Positions 5,834 to 11,127 of a stretch of DNA of 11,127 nucleotides are shown here, in pieces. The position numbers were made by a program, and so were the translations under genes. Source of the stretch: Alphaproteobacteria bacterium UBA1002 (GTDB lineage: Bacteria > Pseudomonadota > Alphaproteobacteria > Rickettsiales > UBA998); assembly GCA_002291845.1 (NCBI GenBank), contig DBAU01000059.1, positions 1 to 11,127 of the forward strand, in the 5' to 3' direction. The first letter of the stretch is position 1. Each line of letters starts with the position of its first letter. The notes below the pieces were generated by a model, which saw only the letters and a program-made list of their open reading frames with translations, was not told the origin of the DNA and did no database searches.

Positions 5834-7129
5834 ATGTTTCGTCCCATTCCTTCTCGCCGTCGTGTGTTGACGCTGTGGCAGCGTCAGGACGGCGCCGTGT
5901 CCATGATGTTTGGGCTGGTGTTGTTTTTGCTCCTTCTTCTGATGGGGGGCGTCATCGATTTTGGCTTGTCGATGGTGTCGCGTACCCGTGCGCAAGGCGC
6001 GACGGATGCCTCTGCACTAGCGGCCGCCACGGCGCCCAATGGGCTGGAACAGCAACGCAGCCGCCGCTATTTTCTCGTGAATTATCCTTCTCCCACCGCG
6101 AATATTGACCGTCCGTTTGAAAGCGTGCGTGTGGATATTCGTCGTGATCGTGTAGAAGTGGAAAGCAACGCCAATCTTCAAACAAAGCTACTGCAGTTTG
6201 GTGAAATTGACGAAGTGGCCTCCAACGCGCTGACCATTGTCTCGCGTGATCGCATCCCGGTGCCGCCGGATTTGGATATGGTGCTGGTGCTTGACGTGTC
6301 GGGGTCGATGAAATGTGGAATCGATCAGGATAGCGTGCGTTATAATCTTCCTAATTCGTGCTATCCCTACAGTCTTGCAGAAGATGAAGACTGGTATACA
6401 TTACCCACATCAGCTCCTCTGCGCAAAGATCAGATGCTACCTGCAGCAAAGGATCTTGTCGCCCGGATTTTATCGGCAAGGACCCCCGTAGTGCGCGCGG
6501 GCCTGGTGACCTATAGCAGCCAGACCATGCAGACATTCGGGTTAGACAGTAATCCTGATAATGTGCAAAGTCGCATTGATGGCGTATCCTTTGAAGGATC
6601 CACCTGCGGTGCCTGCGGTATGAAATCCGCCGGGGATATCTTAACAGCCTCCTCTCCTGGGCCGGTGAGCGGGCGTCCAGATGGCCAGCCCTTCAGTCAG
6701 GTGCGTCACGTGGTCTTCCTCACCGATGGTGAGCAGAATTGCCGTTTTCCTGGTGAGCCTCTGGATCTAAGATTCGGACGTCCCTCGCGAGGAATTGAGC
6801 CTACGCATTTTAATTGTGAGTTCGATGATCCTGATTGGGCTGGTGAATTTTGGACGGGTGCGCTTCGCATCGGTGACACCACCCCGTTGAACGACCTCCG
6901 TGATCAATGCAACGCCTTGAAAGCACAGGGGATTACCATTTCCACCATTGCGTTTGGCCCTGATGTGGCGAATCCCAGTTCGCTCAACAGCAATACGCTG
7001 CGTGACTGTGCATCGCCAAAACTCGATGGTACGGGGGCGCAATTTTACCTTGCCGATAATTATGATGAGCTGATTGCGGCATTTACCGAGATTGGTATTA
7101 CGCTGGGACGTTTGCGCATTACCCGCTAG
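5834..7129 (+). CDS. TadG-like pilus assembly protein with von Willebrand A domain
   Basis: A 431-residue protein. The N-terminus RQDGAVSMMFGLVLF (17-31) leads into a membrane segment to about residue 47, the TadE/TadG-type anchor. Here the +5 position is Met, not Glu, as in many TadG proteins, so processing is doubtful. Then comes the usual TadG region TRAQGATDASALAAAT (51-66). A VWA domain spans about 146-425: the MIDAS residues are DVSGS (D154, S156, S158), probably T257, and D298 in FLTDGE, so metal-dependent ligand binding is likely. Eight cysteines (C161, C176, C258, C261, C303, C328, C359, C392) include a CGAC motif. The protein should be anchored in the inner membrane with the VWA domain outside. 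The start is supported by AGAGG 6 bases upstream. It ends the tad-like set, 46 bases before the terminator. Confidence 0.88.
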   Translation: MFRPIPSRRRVLTLWQRQDGAVSMMFGLVLFLLLLLMGGVIDFGLSMVSRTRAQGATDASALAAATAPNGLEQQRSRRYFLVNYPSPTANIDRPFESVRVDIRRDRVEVESNANLQTKLLQFGEIDEVASNALTIVSRDRIPVPPDLDMVLVLDVSGSMKCGIDQDSVRYNLPNSCYPYSLAEDEDWYTLPTSAPLRKDQMLPAAKDLVARILSARTPVVRAGLVTYSSQTMQTFGLDSNPDNVQSRIDGVSFEGSTCGACGMKSAGDILTASSPGPVSGRPDGQPFSQVRHVVFLTDGEQNCRFPGEPLDLRFGRPSRGIEPTHFNCEFDDPDWAGEFWTGALRIGDTTPLNDLRDQCNALKAQGITISTIAFGPDVANPSSLNSNTLRDCASPKLDGTGAQFYLADNYDELIAAFTEIGITLGRLRITR

Positions 7130-7175
7130 TTTGGCCTATCTTCCTCCCCGTGCGGGTTTTGTATGTGGTTCTAGG

Positions 7176-7197
7176 TGGCGCCTGCACGCCAGTTTTT
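7176..7197 (+). terminator. Rho-independent terminator after the tad-like genes
   Basis: A perfect stem TGGCG/CGCCA (7176-7180 with 7187-7191), a six-base loop CCTGCA, then GTTTTT. It lies 46 bases after the TadG-like stop and separates these genes from the chemosensory operon. Confidence 0.7.
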
Positions 7198-7402
7198 GCA
7201 TGTGTATACTGAAGCACGCCTTCTGCTAGGCTACCCATTTTCTTGTTTTTCTGATGTGCACATGCGGCCGCGTCTCGCCGATTGCGTGGATAATGTCACC
7301 TATCAAATTACAACTTATGGTTTATAAAGTGAGGGGGTGGCCTCGCTATGTGAAAAAGGAAAAAAGCAAATATGTATTGAAAAATATATAAAAAAATAGA
7401 AT

Positions 7403-7429
7403 AGACATTCATGTCCTGCGAATATAATG
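7403..7429 (+). promoter_or_regulatory. Candidate promoter of the STAS-che operon
   Basis: A perfect -10 TATAAT (7424-7429) and a -35 TAGACA (7403-7408, five of six matches), 15 bases apart, which is short of the ideal 17. The flanking upstream sequence is strongly A/T-rich and could act as an UP element. Expected transcription starts near 7436, about 30 bases before the STAS gene. It does not resemble a flagellar sigma-28 promoter. Confidence 0.5.
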
Positions 7430-7452
7430 TAACCATAAATAGAACATCTTTC

Positions 7453-7457
7453 GGAGG
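7453..7457 (+). promoter_or_regulatory. Ribosome binding site deciding the STAS start
   Basis: GGAGG, 8 bases before the ATG at 7466. A GTG start at 7460 would lie too close to it. Confidence 0.65.
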
Positions 7458-7465
7458 GGGTGGTT

Positions 7466-7750
7466 ATGAACGAGGATATGGCTTTGCCGCACGTGGCGGA
7501 TGTAACGGAGGTGCGCGCGCATTGGAATACATGGCAGGTATGCTTCAACGCTTCATCCGTAACCGTATGTGATGCGTCATCGGTGGAGCGGATGACCACG
7601 CCCTTCGTGCAACTTATGTTAGCCGCTCATCGCGCGGCGGGGCTTGCGGGGGGGCGCTTCTTGCTCGAGCAGCCTTCTGAAGCCGTGCAGGAGGCGTTTC
7701 ATGCGCTGGGCTTGGTCCCATCCCTGCAGGAGATGAACCGTCATGACTAA
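7466..7750 (+). CDS. Small STAS-domain protein of the chemosensory operon
   Basis: A 94-residue single-domain protein that looks like an MlaB-type STAS domain. STAS proteins bind partner proteins and are often switched by Ser/Thr phosphorylation. The characteristic segment is CDASSVERMTTPFVQLMLAA (35-54), followed by the expected basic helix and a C-terminal strand-helix SEAVQEAFHALGL (71-83). At the usual phospho-switch position the family often has Asp-Thr or Asp-Ser; here it reads Met-Thr-Thr-Pro (43-46), so Thr44 or Thr45 may be the acceptor and the Asp is missing. The ATG at 7466 has GGAGG 8 bases upstream; the in-frame GTG at 7460 overlaps that site and is less likely. It overlaps cheY by 8 bases, implying translational coupling and a role in the same pathway. 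The domain call comes from the motif pattern alone. Confidence 0.72.
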   Translation: MNEDMALPHVADVTEVRAHWNTWQVCFNASSVTVCDASSVERMTTPFVQLMLAAHRAAGLAGGRFLLEQPSEAVQEAFHALGLVPSLQEMNRHD

Positions 7751-8108
7751 AAAGGCGCTGACCGTTGATGATTCTAAAACCATGCGGGAGATGGTTGCCT
7801 TTTCTTTGAAGTCGGCTGGGTTTGATGTGTTGGAAGCGGAAGATGGCCGCGCTGCCCTGCAATGCTTGGGCGGGCAGAAAGTCGACGTCATTATTACCGA
7901 TCTGAACATGCCGAACATGGACGGTATCGAGTTGATTCGTCAGTTGCGAGCCGATGCAGCCTATCGTTTTACGCCTATCCTAATGCTTACCACGGAAAGT
8001 GACGGCGCAAAAAAGACTCTGGGCAAAGAGGCCGGGGCGACCGGATGGCTGGTCAAACCTTTTAATCCCGACAAGTTAATTGAGACGGTGCGTAAGGTCT
8101 GCCCATGA
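7743..8108 (+). CDS. cheY: CheY-like single-domain response regulator
   Basis: A 121-residue receiver domain with no output domain, the size of CheY. Acid pocket D9-D10, phospho-acceptor D53 (in ITDLNMP), switch Thr83 (MLTTES) and Lys105 (VKPF) are all present, so it should be phosphorylated by the CheA kinase encoded next. The position before the VKPF lysine loop has Trp102 where E. coli CheY has Tyr106, still aromatic. AGGAG (7728-7732) lies 10 bases upstream of the ATG, inside the end of the STAS gene. Its TGA overlaps the cheA ATG (ATGA), so both are translated together. It could signal to the flagellar motor or to another target such as pili; the sequence does not decide this. Confidence 0.93.
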   Translation: MTKKALTVDDSKTMREMVAFSLKSAGFDVLEAEDGRAALQCLGGQKVDVIITDLNMPNMDGIELIRQLRADAAYRFTPILMLTTESDGAKKTLGKEAGATGWLVKPFNPDKLIETVRKVCP

Positions 8109-10117
8109 GCCTTTCGCTGGATCAGTTTCGACAGACCTATCTGACCGAATGCCGTGAGCTGCTTGCGGAGATGGAGCAGCGCTTATTGGCCATGGATATT
8201 GATGCCGTCACCCATGAAGATCTAAACGCTATTTTTCGTTGTGCGCACTCCATAAAAGGTGGTGCTGGAGCCTTCGGTTTTGATGAGGTGACGCGCTTTA
8301 CCCATATTCTCGAAACCCTGCTGGATGCCATGCGTGAAGGCCGAGTGGCGATGCGTCGTCCGGCAGTGGATGCCCTTCTGCGTTCGGTGGACATGGTCGC
8401 CGGGTTGCTCCATGCCGCGGATGGCGGCGCCGCCGTGGATGCACAGGGGTGTGCAGCGCTGGCGGAAGAGCTCATGGCGCTGTCCGCTGAACAGAATCTG
8501 CCCGCCTCAGTGGCGTCCCAGGGGGCAGCAATTCCATCGGCTGGGCAAGACGAAACCTGTTTTCATATCCGTTTTGCGCCGCATGAATCGCTATTTCTCA
8601 CCGGGAATGACCCGTTGCTGATTTTCCGCGAGCTGGCCAGGCTTGGAACGCTAAAGGTGACGGCGGATGTTGGCGCCTTGCCGCCAATCACCGAGTTGAA
8701 CCCGGAATTTTGTTATCTGCAGTGGCAATTACAGCTCATCACCTCTCAGCCCAAAGAAGTGATTACGGATGTGTTTGCTTTTGTCGAAGGGGTTTGCGAT
8801 CTGGCGGTTGAGGGGTTGCCCGCAGAACCAGATGTGACGCGTGCCGAACCAGAGCGCCGGATGGCGCGTGGGGATCGTCGCCAGTCCACCCGGCGTCGTG
8901 GCGAAGTCGCAGCACTCACACGCGATACGGGGGTGACCTCGATTCGGGTGGATCTGGAGAAGATCGATCGGTTGGTCAACATGGTGGGTGAGCTGGTAAT
9001 CACACAAGCTATGCTTCAGGCACAGACGCGTGATCTGCCTGTTGAACGTTTTCCGGCACTGCTGCATGGGATTGACGAGCTGGCGCATCATACCCGTGAA
9101 CTGCAAGAAGCCGTGATGGCGGTTCGAATGCAGCCGGTAAAATCCATTTTCGCACGCATGCCGCGGATTGTGCATGACATCGCCGCACAGTTGGGCAAGG
9201 ACATCCGTCTGGTCACTTCCGGTGAAGAGACTGAGGTGGATAAAACCATCATCGAGCAGTTGTCCGATCCGCTTACCCACATGATTCGTAATGCGGCAGA
9301 CCATGGCATAGAAGTTCCAGACGTGCGGCGGGCAGCCGGGAAGCCGGAGCAAGGCACCATTCGCTTGACTGCCTACCATCAGGGCGGGCGCATTGTGCTC
9401 GAAATTAGCGACGATGGAGCAGGGCTAAACCGTGCGCGTATTCTTGCCAAAGCGCAGGAGTGCGGTCTGGTGGCATCTGATGCATCGCTGAGTGATGAAG
9501 ATATTGATCAGCTGATTTTCCTGCCCGGATTTTCGACCGCGCAAGCCGTATCCAACATCTCCGGCCGTGGCGTGGGGATGGATGTGGTGAAGCGAAACAT
9601 TGCTGCCATGGGCGGCAGTGTTTTTATGCGTAGTGCGCCGGGCTATGGCTCAACATTTACCGTACAGCTACCTTTGACCCTCGCCATTCTCGATGGCATG
9701 ATCGTTCGGGTGGGGCGCGAGTGTTACATCATCCCCATCACCAGCATTATCGAAACCCTTCGCCCCGGGCCGGATGCTGTTCGCCCGGTACCCGGAGATC
9801 ATGACGTGCTGAATGTCCGTGGTGCCTTTGTACCCGTCCTTTATCTGCATGCATTGTTTGGCGTAGCGGGCGCACAGCATGACACGTCACAGGCGTTGGT
9901 GGTGCTGGTGGAAAGCGGCACGCAGCGCATGGGGTTGGTCGTGGATGAACTGGTGGGCCAGCAGCAGGTCGTCATTAAGTCGCTGGAAGCCAATGCCGAA
10001 GCGCTGCCGGGTATTTCCGGCGCTACGATACTGGGCGATGGCAAGGTATCGTTGATTCTTGATGTGGCCGGGCTTGCTGCCATGGCGACACCGTCCACTC
10101 TGGCTCACGCTGCATAG
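8105..10117 (+). CDS. cheA: Chemotaxis histidine kinase CheA
   Basis: A 670-residue cytoplasmic histidine kinase that phosphorylates CheY (and usually CheB) in response to receptors through CheW. P1 Hpt domain about 1-125, with the phospho-His H48 in CAHSIKGGAGAFGF. A CheY-binding-like P2 region lies about 150-238 (FHIRFAPHESLFLTGNDPLL). An Arg-rich linker follows (about 246-266). The P3 dimerisation helices start at VDLEKIDRLVNMVGELVITQ (282-301). The P4 ATPase has an N box HMIRNAADHG (392-401), a G1 box DDGAG (436-440), FLPGFST (472-478) and a G2 box GRGVGMDVVKRN (488-499). The P5 CheW-like domain runs about 525-660. All catalytic motifs are intact. AAGG lies 7 bases before the ATG. It is co-transcribed with cheY (4-base overlap) and cheW (14-base gap). 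Confidence 0.96.
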   Translation: MSLSLDQFRQTYLTECRELLAEMEQRLLAMDIDAVTHEDLNAIFRCAHSIKGGAGAFGFDEVTRFTHILETLLDAMREGRVAMRRPAVDALLRSVDMVAGLLHAADGGAAVDAQGCAALAEELMALSAEQNLPASVASQGAAIPSAGQDETCFHIRFAPHESLFLTGNDPLLIFRELARLGTLKVTADVGALPPITELNPEFCYLQWQLQLITSQPKEVITDVFAFVEGVCDLAVEGLPAEPDVTRAEPERRMARGDRRQSTRRRGEVAALTRDTGVTSIRVDLEKIDRLVNMVGELVITQAMLQAQTRDLPVERFPALLHGIDELAHHTRELQEAVMAVRMQPVKSIFARMPRIVHDIAAQLGKDIRLVTSGEETEVDKTIIEQLSDPLTHMIRNAADHGIEVPDVRRAAGKPEQGTIRLTAYHQGGRIVLEISDDGAGLNRARILAKAQECGLVASDASLSDEDIDQLIFLPGFSTAQAVSNISGRGVGMDVVKRNIAAMGGSVFMRSAPGYGSTFTVQLPLTLAILDGMIVRVGRECYIIPITSIIETLRPGPDAVRPVPGDHDVLNVRGAFVPVLYLHALFGVAGAQHDTSQALVVLVESGTQRMGLVVDELVGQQQVVIKSLEANAEALPGISGATILGDGKVSLILDVAGLAAMATPSTLAHAA

Positions 10118-10120
10118 AAT

Positions 10121-10127
10121 GAGGAGG
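10121..10127 (+). promoter_or_regulatory. Strong ribosome binding site of cheW
   Basis: GAGGAGG, 4 bases before the cheW ATG. It is the strongest Shine-Dalgarno match in the window and fits a need for more CheW than CheA. Confidence 0.7.
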
Positions 10128-10131
10128 TTTT

Positions 10132-10656
10132 ATGTCATCTCTCGCGGCTCCACTGTCCGACAGTACGCTGATCCATACATCGGCCGAATTTACTCAATAC
10201 CTTACGTTTACAGTGGGTGCCGAGGAATATGGACTCCCCATTATGGCGATCCGTGAAATCCGTGGCTGGACGGATGCAACGCGCTTGCCCAACCGGCCGG
10301 ATTATATGCGAGGGGTCATTAATCTTCGGGGGATGATCATTCCTATCTTTGATCTACGTTGCCGGTTTGGGCAGGGGGTGACGGACGCGCATGATAAGCA
10401 TGTGGTCATCATCCTTTCGGCGGAGGAGCGCACCGTAGGCGTGCTGGTTGATGCCGTGTCCGATATCATCGACGCACGCGATAGCGATATCCGTCCAGCG
10501 CCACAGCAAGATGACCAGGAAGGCCGACAGCATTTTGTGAGCGGTTTGATTGCTCTAGATCGTCGCATGGTCGTATTGCTCGATATCGCCCGCTTATTTG
10601 GGCGCGACGAATTGCGCGAAGCTATCCCCATGACGGTCGAGGAACCTCGTGGCTGA
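10132..10656 (+). CDS. cheW: Chemotaxis coupling protein CheW
   Basis: A 174-residue CheW domain protein that links chemoreceptors to CheA in signalling arrays. It begins with a 20-residue polar extension, then QYLTFTVGAEEYGLPIMAIREI (22-43) and the hallmark block MRGVINLRGMIIPIFDLR (59-76), followed by TVGVLVDAVSDI (101-112) and a C-terminal strand pair VSGLIALDRRMVVLLDI (136-152). No extra receiver domain is present, so it is CheW and not CheV. It follows cheA by 14 bases with its own strong ribosome binding site. Its stop overlaps the start of cheR. Confidence 0.95.
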   Translation: MSSLAAPLSDSTLIHTSAEFTQYLTFTVGAEEYGLPIMAIREIRGWTDATRLPNRPDYMRGVINLRGMIIPIFDLRCRFGQGVTDAHDKHVVIILSAEERTVGVLVDAVSDIIDARDSDIRPAPQQDDQEGRQHFVSGLIALDRRMVVLLDIARLFGRDELREAIPMTVEEPRG

Positions 10657-11127
10657 TACGGCACACGCATTGGCAGGAGCCGACACGCGTGAATTCGCAT
10701 TTACGGAGGCGGATTATGCGTTTCTCTCTCAGTTAGCCCATCACTATGCAGGCATCACATTTGGCCCGCAAAAAAAGGAGATGGTGTATGCGCGCCTCAG
10801 TCGCCGTTTGCGTGCACTGGAGATGCCAGACTTTGCGGCGTACCGCGCCTATTTACAATGCGATGCCGGACAGCAGGAGATCCAGCAGCTCATCAATGCC
10901 GTGACCACGAACATCACCAGCTTTTTTCGTGAGCGGCACCATTTTGAGCACATCGCCTCAACAGTTCTCCCCGATATTCAGGCCCGTGGACAGCGTCGTC
11001 TGCGTTTCTGGTCGGCCGGTTGCTCGGTGGGTATGGAGGCTTATTCTCTGGCACTGACCTTGGCGGATTGTCTGGGCAGTCTTGCGGGATGGGATATACG
11101 CATTCTGGCGACGGATATTGATACCAG
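10649..11127 (+). CDS. cheR: Chemoreceptor glutamate methyltransferase CheR, cut by right edge
   Basis: The first 159 codons of a frame that runs off the window. CheR methylates receptor glutamates with S-adenosylmethionine for adaptation. The start is GTG at 10649, overlapping the cheW stop by 8 bases, with GAGGA (10639-10643) 5 bases upstream. The N-terminal helical domain shows FTEADYAFLSQLAHHYAGI (18-36) and LINAVTTNITSFFRE (81-95), the last a strong CheR signature. The catalytic Rossmann domain begins near residue 117 with FWSAGCSVGMEAYSLA (120-135), the AdoMet-binding motif I, and ATDID (154-158). Motif I deviates from the usual GCSTGEEPYS: Val, Met and Ala replace Thr, Glu and Pro. The family is about 275-290 residues, so over half is visible. 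CheB may follow beyond the edge. Confidence 0.93.
   Translation, partial: MADTAHALAGADTREFAFTEADYAFLSQLAHHYAGITFGPQKKEMVYARLSRRLRALEMPDFAAYRAYLQCDAGQQEIQQLINAVTTNITSFFRERHHFEHIASTVLPDIQARGQRRLRFWSAGCSVGMEAYSLALTLADCLGSLAGWDIRILATDIDT

Larger units (their letters stand above)
7198..7465. other. Non-coding leader region of the chemosensory operon
   Basis: Together with the preceding terminator this forms a 336-base stretch without a gene. It contains a perfect palindrome ATGTGCACAT (7254-7263). A 7+7 inverted repeat pairs GCATGTG at 7198-7204 with CACATGC at 7259-7265. A hairpin AGTGAGG/CCTCGCT with one G-T pair lies at 7328-7347 without a T-run on the plus strand. An AT-rich stretch runs from about 7348 to 7450 and ends in the promoter described separately. 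I saw no plausible gene on either strand. The palindrome may be an operator; no known binding site is recognised. Confidence 0.6.

Noticed and set aside
7147..7160. CCCCGTGCGGG followed by TTTT as a terminator after the TadG-like gene
   Set aside because: The stem is only three or four pairs with a very small loop; the hairpin at 7176-7197 is much better.
7315..7599. A 94-codon minus-strand frame across the che leader and STAS gene
   Set aside because: It overlaps the STAS gene, its hydrophobic part comes from the AT-rich leader, and it has no ribosome binding site.
8729..9379. A 216-codon minus-strand frame opposite cheA
   Set aside because: It lies wholly inside cheA, which has intact catalytic motifs throughout, and its translation shows no recognisable domain; it is a shadow of codon bias.
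1..11127. Search by eye for CRISPR arrays, insertion sequences, tRNA/rRNA genes and phage genes
   Set aside because: No regularly spaced repeats, transposase motifs, terminal inverted repeats or RNA gene signatures were found.

Overview
The window reads as chromosomal DNA of a Gram-negative proteobacterium, most likely an alphaproteobacterium. The reasons are the Entner-Doudoroff gene set zwf/pgl/edd on one strand, Tad-type pseudopilin genes ending in a von Willebrand A (VWA) protein, and a compact STAS-cheY-cheA-cheW-cheR chemosensory operon. Nothing looks like a phage, transposon, CRISPR array, tRNA or rRNA. The lineage is inferred from gene content only.

Left third (1-4276), mainly minus strand. 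Reading right to left: a DUF423 membrane protein, zwf (glucose-6-phosphate dehydrogenase), pgl (6-phosphogluconolactonase) and the first 241 codons of edd (6-phosphogluconate dehydratase, running off the left edge). These three enzymes act in sequence, turning glucose-6-phosphate into 2-keto-3-deoxy-6-phosphogluconate. The set is interrupted: an unrecognised plus-strand gene sits between zwf and pgl. It has a 10-G tract inside its reading frame and a 7-T tract that puts an upstream ATG one base out of frame. This is the best candidate here for something undescribed, possibly a phase-variable gene.

Middle (4277-7197), plus strand. After a divergent promoter region come two TadE-like pseudopilins and a TadG-like protein with an N-terminal membrane anchor and a VWA domain carrying a metal-ion-dependent adhesion site. 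All three probably form one operon, closed by a good intrinsic terminator at 7176-7197. No other Tad machinery (ATPase, secretin, platform, prepilin peptidase, major pilin) is in view.

Right (7198-11127), plus strand. An AT-rich leader with a consensus -10 box precedes five tightly packed chemosensory genes: a small STAS protein, the CheY receiver, the CheA kinase, the CheW coupler and CheR methyltransferase (cut by the right edge). STAS/cheY, cheY/cheA and cheW/cheR overlap, so one polycistronic transcript is likely. No receptor, CheB or flagellar gene is in view, so the output of the pathway (flagella, Tad pili or other) cannot be decided from this window.
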